DNA of 64,000 nucleotides from Chryseobacterium foetidum (GTDB taxonomy: Bacteria; Bacteroidota; Bacteroidia; Flavobacteriales; Weeksellaceae): the NCBI RefSeq assembly GCF_025457425.1, contig NZ_JAMXIA010000001.1, forward strand, positions 2,976,001 to 3,040,000, written 5' to 3'. The position numbers were made by a program, and so were the translations under genes. Position 1 is the stretch's first letter, and every line of letters starts with the position of its first letter. Under the pieces are notes generated by a model that had not been told where the DNA came from, searched no databases, and saw only the letters and a list, made by a program, of their open reading frames with translations. Below are positions 14,995 to 23,961 of the stretch, piece by piece.

Positions 14995-16827
14995 ATGAAA
15001 AAAACTATACTGTTTCTGTTAATCATCATTTCAAATTTTTATTATTCTCAGGGAGACTGCATCACAGCATTAGGTGTTTGCGGAAATTCGAGCATTACAT
15101 ATAGTCCAACTGGAATTGGAGCTGTTGATGAGAGCTTAGGCGACTGCCTCAGTACGGGTGAGCATAATTCTATCTGGTACAAATTTAAGATTGCCACAAG
15201 CGGAACGCTTACTTTTGTAATCAATCCTGTAGATCCCACTGTAGACTACGACTGGGCTGTTTACGGACCCAATACAACTTGTGGAAGTCTTGGTTTCCCT
15301 ATACGTTGCAATGCCGCTACAGTAATTGGCGTTAATCCCGATACCGGTTTAAACATGACCAGCACAATAACCAGTGCAGCAGGAGGATCTCTTACACCAT
15401 ACTGCAGATACATGGATGTGGTCGCAGGTGAAACTTACTATTTGTATCTGGATAATTTTCAGGGAGGGGCAAGTACAAATGTTTCACCTTTTACGCTTAC
15501 TTGGGGAGGTACAGCAACCTTAGCATCGCCGTTTACCGATCCGGCTATACTCCAGTTTCCTCTTGTTTCACCGGGAACGCCGGCTGCAAATCCTGCAGAT
15601 CCCAAAGAGATTTTAATATGTCTGAATCCTTCGGTTTTTAATTTCAGTACTTTAACACCGGGAATCTTAAATGGCAACAGTAATTTTGTAGTTTCTTATC
15701 ATCTGAACCAAAACGATGCAATCTCCGGAGCAAGCCCAATTACAACGCCAATTACTGTAAATACGACCACGGTGTATTACTACAGCGTGCATTATCAGGA
15801 TCCTGCCAACCCCACCAATCCTATTAATTATTGCAGGGAAACCGGTAAATTTAAATTTAAACTTGGATCCATTTCTGCCTATGACGGGAATCTTGAGGTC
15901 TGTTCAAATCCCGGAACTCCTAATTTAGGAACATTTAATCTTGAGCTTGCAAACGTCACTGTTCAGTCAGGAGCGATAAAAAAATTCTATGCTACACTGG
16001 CAAATGCTCAGGCAGGAACTAATGAAATTTCTCCTGCTACGGCATATATCTCAGCAAGCGGAGAGGTTTATGTGAGGGTTTCTGATCAAGCGGGATGCTA
16101 TACGATTGTAAAAATTACGCTCAAAATAGTTCCTCCAAAATATTCTACCGTCCTGAAAGATCAGGTGATCTGTATTGATGGCCGTGCTACACTGGATGCG
16201 GGGCCTGGTTTTACTTCCTACGAGTGGAGTACAGGCGATACAACTCAGGTTGTTTCTGGGCTTCCGGTAGGAATGTACTGGGTGAAACTTCAGACAGGAA
16301 ATTGTTTCGCACTTCAATATGTAAGCGTTTTGCCTTATAAACAGCCTGTTATTACAAGCATTGATATTTCTTTCCAGAAAGTTGTTGTAAATGTTTCCGG
16401 AGGAACAGCTCCATATAAATACTCAATGGATGGCACAAACTGGCAGGATTCAAATACTTTCACCGGTGTGAAAAGAGGAGAGCAAACCGTCTATGTGAAA
16501 GATGCCAACGACTGCCAGCAGGTGGAAATAGAAATTACAGTTCCCAATATCGTGAATGCTATCACCCCGAACGGCGACGGGTTGAATGATTATATAGACT
16601 ATTCTGCGCTTGCTTACAAAGCAAATCTTGTTTTCACGGTGTATGACAGATATGGAAATAAGCTTTTCACAGCAGATAAATTCAACGATTACAAGTGGGA
16701 TGGCACCGCAGGAAATAAGAAAATTCTTACAGGGAATTATTGGTTCTCGTTCACATGGAATGAGCCAAAAAGAAATAATACACCTGTAAAATACTCAGGA
16801 TGGATTTTATTGAAAAACCGGGAATAA
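14995..16827 (+). CDS. Secreted protein with T9SS type B sorting domain
   Basis: The 610-residue protein is exported by Sec (signal peptide MKKTILFLLIIISNFYYSQ) and then by the type IX system. The first domain (residues 20-170) has paired cysteines and the IWYKFKIATSGTLTFVI strand typical of PPC/beta-sandwich surface modules. Ig-like or PKD-like repeats follow (YEWSTGDTTQVVSGL). The last 91 residues from about 520 begin NAITPNGDGLNDY and form the gliding motility-associated type B C-terminal domain (TIGR04131 type). It is therefore a probable substrate of the T9SS encoded at 29.6-34.4 kb. Ligand or role is unknown. Confidence 0.92.
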   Translation: MKKTILFLLIIISNFYYSQGDCITALGVCGNSSITYSPTGIGAVDESLGDCLSTGEHNSIWYKFKIATSGTLTFVINPVDPTVDYDWAVYGPNTTCGSLGFPIRCNAATVIGVNPDTGLNMTSTITSAAGGSLTPYCRYMDVVAGETYYLYLDNFQGGASTNVSPFTLTWGGTATLASPFTDPAILQFPLVSPGTPAANPADPKEILICLNPSVFNFSTLTPGILNGNSNFVVSYHLNQNDAISGASPITTPITVNTTTVYYYSVHYQDPANPTNPINYCRETGKFKFKLGSISAYDGNLEVCSNPGTPNLGTFNLELANVTVQSGAIKKFYATLANAQAGTNEISPATAYISASGEVYVRVSDQAGCYTIVKITLKIVPPKYSTVLKDQVICIDGRATLDAGPGFTSYEWSTGDTTQVVSGLPVGMYWVKLQTGNCFALQYVSVLPYKQPVITSIDISFQKVVVNVSGGTAPYKYSMDGTNWQDSNTFTGVKRGEQTVYVKDANDCQQVEIEITVPNIVNAITPNGDGLNDYIDYSALAYKANLVFTVYDRYGNKLFTADKFNDYKWDGTAGNKKILTGNYWFSFTWNEPKRNNTPVKYSGWILLKNRE

Positions 16828-16846
16828 CTATAAATAATTGATTGTT

Positions 16847-16876
16847 AAAAGCCATTTCGAAAGAAGTGGCTTTTTA
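16847..16876. terminator. Terminator between the cargo gene and the SnoaL-like gene
   Basis: AAAAGCCATTTC (16847-16858) pairs with GAAGTGGCTTTT (16863-16874) around a GAAA tetraloop, and T follows. It overlaps the last codon of the convergent gene and can work for both. Confidence 0.85.
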
Positions 16877-17233
16877 ACTGAATGCTTCAGTATCCTTGAA
16901 ATAATCTGACAAATAAAGGATTTTGCCGGATTCTGAAAATTGTATAAGTGTACAGATCTGGTTTGTGTAAGGATCTCTTCCTGAAAGATTTCCCAAAGAA
17001 TCGGTGAGATAAAAATATTTATTGTTTCCTAAATTGAAAATCTCGGAAACATTCCATTCGATTTTTTCGTATCGTCTGAAAATAGCTCTGAATAACGCCA
17101 AAACACGCGTCTTTCCGGAAATTTCTTTTGCTGGAGGAATCCAGATTACGGTTTCATCAGTAAACCATTTTTCCAGTTCTTGAAGATTCAAGGAGTTCAA
17201 ATCCTGCATAAAATGGCTGATTTTACAATTCAT
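16874..17233 (-). CDS. SnoaL/NTF2-like protein
   Basis: The 119-residue protein has an NTF2-like fold: an N-terminal helix pair (HFMQDLNSLNLQELEKWF), the strand TDETVIWIPPAKEISGKTRV and a late QFSESGKILYLSDYF strand. Members act as small cyclases, isomerases or ligand binders. I chose ATG 17233; an in-frame TTG at 17242 would add three residues. No neighbour suggests a substrate. Confidence 0.8.
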   Translation of the reverse strand: MNCKISHFMQDLNSLNLQELEKWFTDETVIWIPPAKEISGKTRVLALFRAIFRRYEKIEWNVSEIFNLGNNKYFYLTDSLGNLSGRDPYTNQICTLIQFSESGKILYLSDYFKDTEAFS

Positions 17234-17334
17234 AGGCTGCAATTTACCATAATATACGTGAAAAACAGTAAATTGGATTTACCAAATTTTGGAAATTAGA
17301 ACAATGTAAAATTATCCAAATCAACATTATTTCA

Positions 17335-17976
17335 ATGGAAAATTTCAAAATACAGATCAACGGAGGTACTATTTCTGAACAGTTTTTGAAAAGAAGTATC
17401 GCAGATTTTCATGCCGCCTGTAAATACATTTCAGAACTTCCGTACAAAAGAAATTCAGATAAAAATAACATCCAATGTGTTTTTGATGATTTGGGCGGAA
17501 CGTGTAGCACCAAACATGCAACCCTTCGAAAACTGGCTTTAGAGAACAATCAGCCCGATGTAAAATTGATTCTCGGTATCTTTAAAATGGATTCAGAATA
17601 CACAGGAAAAATTAAAAATACTTTAGAAAAATTTAATCTGAATTACATTCCCGAAGCTCACAATTATCTGAAAATCAATAATGAATACTTTGATTTTACC
17701 AAACCCAATTCAGAATATACTCAATTTAAATCTAAATTATTGATTGAAAAAGAAATAGAGTTTAATGAAATTGTTAATGAGAAGATCTCATTCCACAAAG
17801 ATTTCCTAAAAAAATGGATTCTAGATGAGAACATTTCTTACAATTTGGATGAAATCTGGAATATCAGAGAACAATGCATCAAAGATTTAGAGGAAAATGA
17901 TGACAACGAAATTCAAAATTCTTCGCCCGTCTGCTTTTCCAACAGTCCTGAAGTGCGGGACGATTATAAAGTATAG
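17335..17976 (+). CDS. Hypothetical protein, possibly transglutaminase-like
   Basis: I do not recognise a named family. The 213-residue soluble protein has GGTCSTKHATLRKLALE (Cys57 at the start of a helix) and later EAHNYLKINNEYFDFT, with His109 and Asp120. That spacing and the strand-turn-strand pattern resemble the Cys-His-Asp core of transglutaminase-like or arylamine N-acetyltransferase-like cysteine enzymes. The C-terminal third is helical and acidic. It is a monocistronic gene just upstream of mtaB. The catalytic interpretation is inference only. Confidence 0.72.
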   Translation: MENFKIQINGGTISEQFLKRSIADFHAACKYISELPYKRNSDKNNIQCVFDDLGGTCSTKHATLRKLALENNQPDVKLILGIFKMDSEYTGKIKNTLEKFNLNYIPEAHNYLKINNEYFDFTKPNSEYTQFKSKLLIEKEIEFNEIVNEKISFHKDFLKKWILDENISYNLDEIWNIREQCIKDLEENDDNEIQNSSPVCFSNSPEVRDDYKV

Positions 17977-18010
17977 ATTGAATCAATTTAGTTTTCATAT
18001 TTTAAATTAT

Positions 18011-18018
18011 TATCTTTG
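18011..18018 (+). promoter_or_regulatory. -7 element of mtaB
   Basis: TATCTTTG, followed by CACCC, matches TAnnTTTG with the CAC extension seen at several other starts in this window. The ATG of mtaB is 24 bases downstream. A clean -33 TTTG is missing. Confidence 0.5.
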
Positions 18019-18042
18019 CACCCACAAAATTCAGAACAATAA

Positions 18043-19389
18043 ATGTCTCATATTCACAGAACTGCCGCATTTCATACCCTTGGCTGCAAATTAAATTTTG
18101 CAGAAACATCCACTATTGCCCGTCAACTGACAGATGCTGGTTATGATAAGGTGAGTTTTGATGATAGAGCAGATGTTTATGTAATCAATACGTGTTCAGT
18201 CACAGAAAATGCCGACCGTGAATGTAAACTTCATGTAAAACGAGCCATGAAAGCCAATCCGGAAGGTTTGGTTGTGATTGTCGGTTGCTATGCCCAGTTA
18301 AAACCGGAAGAAATTTCTCAGATTACGGGAGTAGATTTGGTTCTTGGAGCGAAAGAAAAATTCAACATACTGAGTTATCTGGATGATTTGGAAAAGTCTG
18401 AAAGTGAAGGTGTTGTCCACTCATGTGAAATCGAAGAAACCGATTTTTTCATCGGAAGTTATTCAATTGGAGACAGAACCAGAGCTTTTCTGAAAGTTCA
18501 GGATGGTTGTGACTACAAATGTACCTACTGCACAATTCCTTTGGCCAGAGGGATTTCCCGTTCAGACACCATCGAAAATGTTCTGAAAAATGCAAGAGAA
18601 ATTGCAGCCAAAGATATTAAGGAAATAGTTTTAACCGGTGTCAACATTGGAGATTACGGTAAAGGTGAATTTGGAAACAAAAGACACGAGCACACTTTTT
18701 TAGATTTAATAAAGGAACTGGATCAGGTTGATGGGATCGAAAGAATCCGTATATCATCGATTGAGCCGAATCTTTTGAAGGATGAAAGCATCGAACTGGT
18801 TTCTAAAAGCAAAAGTTTTGTTCCTCATTTTCATATTCCTCTGCAGTCTGGAAGCGATGATTTATTAAAAAAAATGAAGCGCCGTTATCTGACGAAATTG
18901 TACAACGAAAGAGTTAACAAAATCCGTGAGGTCATGCCTCATGCTGCGATTGGCGTTGATGTCATCGTAGGCTTTCCGGGAGAGACAGAAGAATTATTTA
19001 TGGAAACCTATAATTTCCTGAATGAGCTTCCCATCAGTTATCTCCACGTTTTTACTTATTCAGAAAGAGAAAATACCGAAGCTGCAGAAATGGACGGTGC
19101 GGTTCCGGTTCCTGAGCGAAAAAGACGCAACAAAATGCTGAGAATTCTTTCCGAGAAGAAGAAAATGTCATTCTATCAAACCCAGCTTGGGCAAACGCTT
19201 CCTGTACTTTGGGAGCACGAAAATAAAGACGGAAAAATGTACGGCTTCACAGAAAATTATGTGAGGGTGCAGAAAGATTTTGACTCTGCCTCTGTCAATC
19301 AGATCGAGTTTTTGAAACTTGAAAAAATTACTGAAGATGGTGCGGTTTCTGTCATGAATTCATTTGAGAGTTTTTTGGAGAAAATCTAA
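18043..19389 (+). CDS. mtaB: tRNA threonylcarbamoyladenosine methylthiotransferase MtaB
   Basis: MtaB adds a methylthio group to t6A37 of tRNAs reading ANN codons. The 448-residue protein has the UPF0004 domain (residues 1-135, with Cys in FHTLGCKLN, NTCSVTEN and VGCYAQLKP), the radical SAM domain with DGCDYKCTYCTIP and a C-terminal TRAM-like region. NTCSVTENADRECK points to MtaB rather than MiaB or RimO. It acts on the product of the TsaD pathway, also encoded in this window. Its stop codon overlaps that of the next gene on the opposite strand by four bases. Confidence 0.93.
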   Translation: MSHIHRTAAFHTLGCKLNFAETSTIARQLTDAGYDKVSFDDRADVYVINTCSVTENADRECKLHVKRAMKANPEGLVVIVGCYAQLKPEEISQITGVDLVLGAKEKFNILSYLDDLEKSESEGVVHSCEIEETDFFIGSYSIGDRTRAFLKVQDGCDYKCTYCTIPLARGISRSDTIENVLKNAREIAAKDIKEIVLTGVNIGDYGKGEFGNKRHEHTFLDLIKELDQVDGIERIRISSIEPNLLKDESIELVSKSKSFVPHFHIPLQSGSDDLLKKMKRRYLTKLYNERVNKIREVMPHAAIGVDVIVGFPGETEELFMETYNFLNELPISYLHVFTYSERENTEAAEMDGAVPVPERKRRNKMLRILSEKKKMSFYQTQLGQTLPVLWEHENKDGKMYGFTENYVRVQKDFDSASVNQIEFLKLEKITEDGAVSVMNSFESFLEKI

Positions 19390-20048
19390 TCCATTTTTTT
19401 CTTTCTATCTTTTACAATAAAAAATACAATCATTGCGCCTATTAGACCGTAGAAGCAAAGACTTCCTATAAGTTTACCAATCTTATAAGCCTGAGAATCT
19501 TCTTGATTTGTATTGAATTGATTCTGTGCCGTGAGATTATTTTTTATTTTTATAGAATTAATGATTTTCTTTTCAAAAAATGCTGTGTTTTCACCATTTT
19601 CAGAAGGACTTATCAGTAAAAACGAGTATGGGATTTGATTAAGTAATAAAACGTAATTTGTCCAAATGTTTTCTGTACCAGTGATTTTCGTGCTGAAACT
19701 TGATTTGAAAAAGTGAAATCCATTTATTGTAACAAGTTCTTTTTTAATGAGTTTGCCTTTACTTTTATCCACCATTCCTTTAAGAAAGCTTTCGTAAAAT
19801 TTTAGAAGTTCACTCTGGTCTTCCAGATAATCATTTATTTTATCCGTGGGTTGCATCACGAGAATCAGATCATCTCCCAAAGCAGACTGTATCACTTTTT
19901 GCCCAAGAGTATCTGCAATGCTGAATTCCTGTGGAAAATCAATCGAAAGATCATTACTGAACTGGTAAGGAATTAGTTTTTGTCCAAAAGTATTAATAGA
20001 CAGAATACAGAAGAAAATAAAAGTATAATAAGATTTTTTATTGGTCAT
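19386..20048 (-). CDS. Hypothetical exported membrane-anchored protein
   Basis: The 220-residue protein starts with a signal peptide (MTNKKSYYTFIFFCILSINTFGQ) and ends with one hydrophobic segment and a positively charged tail (IVFFIVKDRKKKMD), suggesting a periplasmic domain anchored by its C-terminus. I found no recognisable family motif. ATG 20048 gives the best signal peptide; ATG 20066 and a TTG at 20084 are possible. It is convergent with mtaB and overlaps it by four bases at the stop codons. Confidence 0.72.
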   Translation of the reverse strand: MTNKKSYYTFIFFCILSINTFGQKLIPYQFSNDLSIDFPQEFSIADTLGQKVIQSALGDDLILVMQPTDKINDYLEDQSELLKFYESFLKGMVDKSKGKLIKKELVTINGFHFFKSSFSTKITGTENIWTNYVLLLNQIPYSFLLISPSENGENTAFFEKKIINSIKIKNNLTAQNQFNTNQEDSQAYKIGKLIGSLCFYGLIGAMIVFFIVKDRKKKMD

Positions 20049-20232
20049 AGTTCTGTTTAAATTCATCAGTGCATATTTTTCCAAAGATAATTATTCGGTT
20101 TATAAATTCAGTGATTAATAAAATAGAATAAGAAGAAATGGCGTGTTTTCTGCATGATTGTATGCTTTTTTAAGGGAAGAATATTCTTTTAATCTAAATA
20201 ATACTATATTTAATTTTTAAAACCACATTTTT

Positions 20233-21738
20233 ATGAGAGATAAGTTTTTATCCTGGGGATTGGCGTTGGTTATTGCAACATGGGTTGTCGCATTACTCAT
20301 CAAAGCCCATTACTGGATCCCAATATTTTTAACAGCAGTTTACGCGCTGGGTGTTTATAATACCTATCAAACGAAACATGCTATTCTTCGAAATTTTCCT
20401 GTTTTAGGGTATTTCAGATATTTTTTTGAAGGCATTTCTCCCGAGATGCAGCAGTATTTCATCGAAAGAGAAACCGACGGAAAACCATTTCCACGAAATC
20501 AGCGTTCTGCAGTGTACAGACGTTCAAAAAATTTAAGTGACACCGTTCCTTTCGGAACTCAGCTGGAAGTGAATCACCGAAAATATGAGGGAATAAAACA
20601 TTCTATTTATGCGAAATCTCCAAAAGAAGAATTGCCAAGAGTTTTGGTGGGTGGCGAACAGTGTACACAGCCTTATAATGCGTCATTGTTTAATATTTCA
20701 GCGATGAGTTTTGGTGCATTGAGCGACAGAGCACAGATTTCGTTAAACAGAGGAGCTAAAAAAGGAAATTTCTACCACAATACTGGTGAAGGTGGGATTT
20801 CTCCGCATCATTTGGAGGGTGGAGATTTATGCTGGCAAATCGGAACGGGGTATTTCGGTTGCAGAGATGAGGAAGGTAACTTTAATCCGGAATTATTTAC
20901 AAAATATGCAACGCTCCCGAATGTCAAAATGGTTGAAATTAAATTATCCCAAGGCGCAAAGCCCGGTCACGGAGGCGTTTTGCCTGGCGTAAAAAATACT
21001 CCGGAAATTGCAAAAATCCGTCACGTACAACCGGGAATGACTATTATTTCGCCACCATCTCATTCCTCTTTTTCTGATGCGGCAGGTCTGCTAAATTTTG
21101 TACAGCATTTAAGAGAGCTTTCAGGCGGAAAACCTGTTGGTTTCAAACTGTGCATCGGCGATACCAAAGAGTTTGAAGACATTTGTGTTCAGATGAACGT
21201 TTTACAGATTTATCCCGATTTCATCACTGTTGATGGGGCAGAAGGAGGGACAGGAGCGGCGCCACCGGAATTTTCCGATGGAGTAGGAATGCCTCTAGAA
21301 CCTGCATTGATTTTCGTCAACAGAACACTTAAAAACTATCATTTAAGAGAAAAATTAAGAGTCATTGCCAGCGGAAAAGTGCTCACGAGTTTAGATATCC
21401 TGAGAGCGGTCGCAATGGGAGCAGACATGTGCAATAACGCAAGGGGATTTATGTTTTCTTTGGGTTGCATTCAGGCGTTGAGGTGTAATAACAACAACTG
21501 CCCGACGGGTGTTGCTACGCAGGATAAAATGTTAATCAAAGGTCTTGATGTCACAGACAAAGCCGAGAGAGTATATCATTTCCACAAAAATACGCTGCAC
21601 ACATGTAACGAATTAATCGCTGCTGCAGGCAGAGAATCTTACGAAGAAGTTGATGCCACAATGTTTATGAGAGGAGATGAGTTTGAGCACCTTTCAGACC
21701 ATTATTTCCCTGATATTTTAGGGAATGTTAGAAAATAA
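20233..21738 (+). CDS. FMN-binding glutamate synthase family protein
   Basis: This 501-residue protein matches the FMN-dependent GltB-like domain found alone (archaeal/bacterial stand-alone form). Two hydrophobic N-terminal segments (residues 9-24 and 28-45) anchor it in the membrane. NISAMSFGALSDRAQISLNRGAKKGNF, the GEGGISPHHL segment, SQGAKPGHGGVLPG, TVDGAEGGTGAAP and the cysteine-rich CIQALRCNNNNCPTG (iron-sulfur site) are all there. It lacks the glutaminase domain of full glutamate synthase, so the natural reaction is uncertain. Confidence 0.9.
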   Translation: MRDKFLSWGLALVIATWVVALLIKAHYWIPIFLTAVYALGVYNTYQTKHAILRNFPVLGYFRYFFEGISPEMQQYFIERETDGKPFPRNQRSAVYRRSKNLSDTVPFGTQLEVNHRKYEGIKHSIYAKSPKEELPRVLVGGEQCTQPYNASLFNISAMSFGALSDRAQISLNRGAKKGNFYHNTGEGGISPHHLEGGDLCWQIGTGYFGCRDEEGNFNPELFTKYATLPNVKMVEIKLSQGAKPGHGGVLPGVKNTPEIAKIRHVQPGMTIISPPSHSSFSDAAGLLNFVQHLRELSGGKPVGFKLCIGDTKEFEDICVQMNVLQIYPDFITVDGAEGGTGAAPPEFSDGVGMPLEPALIFVNRTLKNYHLREKLRVIASGKVLTSLDILRAVAMGADMCNNARGFMFSLGCIQALRCNNNNCPTGVATQDKMLIKGLDVTDKAERVYHFHKNTLHTCNELIAAAGRESYEEVDATMFMRGDEFEHLSDHYFPDILGNVRK

Positions 21739-21760
21739 AAGATTTCAATTCAAAATTTTT

Positions 21761-21880
21761 ATGCGCCTTTTTCCACCCGAATTTATCCTGAGTTTTGTCG
21801 AAGGATTCCCGCTTTTTTGTGCCTTTGCTTTCCCATTGCTTACAAAAAGAGTTCCATTCAGGTCGGGGCGTGCGGGATTC
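21761..21880. repeat. Dispersed intergenic repeat, copy A
   Basis: The segment ATGCGCCTTTTTCCAC, then TTCCCGCTTTTTTG, then ACAAAAAGAGTTCCA and GGTCGGGGCG recurs with the same order of blocks at 37281-37363. Copy A also contains ATCCTGAGTTTTGTCGAAGG (21785-21804), another dispersed motif. It is non-coding and sits 3' of the glutamate synthase-like gene. Confidence 0.6.
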
Positions 21881-21900
21881 GCTTTCAGATTTAATTAAAA

Positions 21901-21931
21901 AAAATGCTTCGTCACAAACGAAGCATTTTTT
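21901..21931. terminator. Bidirectional terminator
   Basis: AAAATGCTTCGT (21901-21912) pairs perfectly with ACGAAGCATTTT (21918-21929) around CACAA. A-run before and T-run after make it work for both convergent neighbours. Confidence 0.92.
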
Positions 21932-21955
21932 CTTTAATAATATATTTTCTGAAAT

Positions 21956-22711
21956 TTAATCCTGAGTAGCCATGTTTCTTGGCGTAGATTTATATACCTG
22001 AAGATTAAAGATAAATGTTGTATTTCTAAAAGGCGAAGAATACTGTGTTCCGAAATTAAAGTGCTCATCTCTGGCATAAGCTGCTTTTGAAGGAACAATA
22101 ATCACTCCTTGAAGATTGTAATTTTCAGAATCTGCCTGGTCAAAAGCTTTAAATTTTCTGATAGCTTCCTGAAAACCTTCCATTTCATAATAGCTTCTCT
22201 GCTTGGCTGCATCTGTAGTAGCTTTTCCAAGAGTAGAATTTTTCACATAATAAAAAATAGGATCTGAAACAGGATTTCCTGTCTCATCAAGGGGAGAAAA
22301 TCCTGAGAAATTAGAACTGGTAAGAAATGATGTATTTCCGTCAGTATTTCCTGCTAAATAAGCTTTAGCTCTCATCATAATTCTCATCACATCTGTATCA
22401 CCGATTGCAGTTCCTGGATTAGGCTGTCCTGTAGCTCTTATAATATAAATGGCTCCTGATGGCGTTGTCTGAGGATTGAGATCCTTTAACTTTGTTTCAT
22501 TATCATCTGCAGAATCGGTACTGCTGAATGGTTTTATATTTCCTTTGGCATCAAGATAGTTATTTTCCATAAACTTCTGAATCGCCTCGTTGTCGTAGGT
22601 ATTTTGAAGGTTAATGTCTTCAGGTTCTTTATAAGTTTCTACTTCATCGTCTTTTTTACATGCTGAAAAACAAAGTGATCCGGCGAGTACATACAAAAAT
22701 ATTTTCTTCAT
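21956..22711 (-). CDS. FKBP-like peptidyl-prolyl isomerase lipoprotein
   Basis: The 251-residue lipoprotein has the signal MKKIFLYVLAGSLCFSAC, with the lipobox cysteine at residue 18. The C-terminal half has an FKBP-like order: YEMEGFQEAIRKFKAFDQ, then LQGVIIVPSKAAYARD and a final FIFNLQVYK strand. Some flavobacterial gliding proteins (GldI) are FKBP lipoproteins, but this one is not clearly GldI. The start was placed at ATG 22711 because the longer frame only adds residues before the signal peptide. Whether it has isomerase activity is uncertain, since several FKBP active-site aromatics are not obvious. Confidence 0.78.
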   Translation of the reverse strand: MKKIFLYVLAGSLCFSACKKDDEVETYKEPEDINLQNTYDNEAIQKFMENNYLDAKGNIKPFSSTDSADDNETKLKDLNPQTTPSGAIYIIRATGQPNPGTAIGDTDVMRIMMRAKAYLAGNTDGNTSFLTSSNFSGFSPLDETGNPVSDPIFYYVKNSTLGKATTDAAKQRSYYEMEGFQEAIRKFKAFDQADSENYNLQGVIIVPSKAAYARDEHFNFGTQYSSPFRNTTFIFNLQVYKSTPRNMATQD

Positions 22712-22766
22712 TTTAAAAACTTTACTTACTTTACAAATAATTATCGACAAAAGTATAAAAAAAAAT

Positions 22767-23204
22767 ATGAGAATAGATAAATTTTTGTGGAGTATTCGGT
22801 TTTATAAGACAAGAACAGTTTCTACAGATGAGATAAAGAAAAACAGAGTAACCATTGGAGGCTCTGTAGTTAAGTCTTCAAAAGAGGTAAAAGAGGGTGA
22901 TGTCATTCAGATCCGGAAAAACCAGATTGATTATAAAATTAAAGTTTTACAGATCCCTACAGGCAGAATGGGAGCTAAATTGGTTCCTCTGCACATTAAA
23001 GACATCACAGATAAAGAACAGATTGAGTTGCTCAAGCTTCGCCGTGAATCTCAAAACTATTACAGAGGAAAAGGCGAGGGCAGGCCTACCAAAAAAGACC
23101 GCCGTGACATTGATGATTATTCCGGGAATGACATCGATCCGGATTTTACAGACTGGGATGATTTCTTCGGCGAATCTGATTCTGAAGATAAAAATGAAGA
23201 TTAA
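22767..23204 (+). CDS. S4-domain RNA-binding protein, Hsp15 type
   Basis: The 145-residue protein has an S4 RNA-binding domain from residue 1 (MRIDKFLWSIRFYKTRTVSTDEIKKNRV, VKSSKEVKEGDVIQIRK). This matches Hsp15/HslR, which rescues 50S subunits carrying stalled nascent chains. The C-terminal tail is long and very acidic (DFTDWDDFFGESDSEDKNED), as is common in Bacteroidota versions. It is divergent from the FKBP-like gene, with 55 bp between the start codons. Confidence 0.87.
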   Translation: MRIDKFLWSIRFYKTRTVSTDEIKKNRVTIGGSVVKSSKEVKEGDVIQIRKNQIDYKIKVLQIPTGRMGAKLVPLHIKDITDKEQIELLKLRRESQNYYRGKGEGRPTKKDRRDIDDYSGNDIDPDFTDWDDFFGESDSEDKNED

Positions 23205-23209
23205 ATTAG

Positions 23210-23237
23210 AAAACTTTACCTCACAGGTAAAGTTTTT
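23210..23237. terminator. Terminator between the S4 gene and aroK
   Basis: AAAACTTTACC pairs with GGTAAAGTTTT around TCACA and is followed by T. It begins six bases after the S4 gene and extends into the 3' end of the convergent aroK. Confidence 0.85.
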
Positions 23238-23736
23238 CTTTTATTTCCGAAACAATGTCTTCAGGATTTCTACCATCGGTACTGATCATAAACTGGGATT
23301 TTGAATAAAAAGCATTTCTCTCAAACAGATGCTTCGCAATAAACTCAGGTAAATCTTCTTCCGGAATTTTCGCCACTAAAGGTCTTTTGTCTTTTTGTTT
23401 TGATAATCTTGCGACCAATGTACTGATATTTGCCCTCAGAAATATACTTTTAGAATTCAGGTTGATAATTTCCATATTATTGTAATAAGCCGGAGTGCCG
23501 CCACCAAGGCTCAAAACGATGTTGTCGTCGCTTACCAGAATTTCTTCCAACACTTCCCTTTCTGTCTTTCTAAAGAAAATTTCTCCTTTTTTTTCGAAGA
23601 TTTCGGGTATTGTCATTTTTAAACGCTTAGAAATCTCTCTGTCGAGGTCTAAAAGTGTAAAATTTATTTCGTCGCTTAAGATTTTGGAAATGTGAGATTT
23701 GCCGCTCCCCATGTATCCGACCAGTGAAATTATCAT
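23221..23736 (-). CDS. aroK: Shikimate kinase
   Basis: AroK phosphorylates shikimate with ATP in the aromatic amino acid pathway. The 171-residue protein carries the P-loop GYMGSGKSHI at residues 7-16, the shikimate-binding DLDREISKR (Asp31, Asp33) and GGGTPAYYNN, and the lid arginine in KDKRPLVAK. The length is typical. It stands alone on the minus strand; its start codon is 117 bp from the tRNA cluster on the plus strand. Confidence 0.94.
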   Translation of the reverse strand: MIISLVGYMGSGKSHISKILSDEINFTLLDLDREISKRLKMTIPEIFEKKGEIFFRKTEREVLEEILVSDDNIVLSLGGGTPAYYNNMEIINLNSKSIFLRANISTLVARLSKQKDKRPLVAKIPEEDLPEFIAKHLFERNAFYSKSQFMISTDGRNPEDIVSEIKEKLYL

Positions 23737-23767
23737 GAAATTATTTTAAACAAATTTGCAAAAAAGT

Positions 23768-23797
23768 TTTGAGATAACGAAAAAAGCTATATCTTTG
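23768..23797 (+). promoter_or_regulatory. Promoter of the tRNA cluster
   Basis: TTTG (23768-23771), an 18-bp spacer and TATCTTTG (23790-23797) match the full Bacteroidota consensus. CACC follows. The mature tRNA-Lys begins 56 bases downstream, so the precursor would carry a leader of about 50 nt with a direct repeat ACGTTACA (23816 and 23834). Confidence 0.82.
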
Positions 23798-23853
23798 CAC
23801 CACTTAAAACGGAAGACGTTACAACAACGAAAAACGTTACACAATAAGTGACC

Positions 23854-23926
23854 GACTCGGTAGCTCAGCTGGTAGAGCAATACACTTTTAATGTATGGGT
23901 CCTGGGTTCGAATCCCAGCCGGGTCA
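23854..23926 (+). tRNA. tRNA-Lys(TTT), copy 1
   Basis: The 73-nt sequence folds as a full cloverleaf: acceptor GACTCGG with CCGGGTC, D-arm TAGCTCAGCTGGTAGAGCA, anticodon loop CTTTTAA giving TTT, and the T-loop GGTTCGAATCC. CCA is not encoded. Copy 2 at 24122 is identical, and both are preceded by GTGACC. Confidence 0.96.
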
Positions 23927-23961
23927 CTAGCAAAAATGAATTACTTTTCTGTAATTTTTTT

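Noticed and set aside
18043..19389. MiaB or RimO instead of MtaB
   Set aside because: The NTCSVTENADRECK pattern and the UPF0004 cysteine context fit MtaB better than the other two methylthiotransferases.
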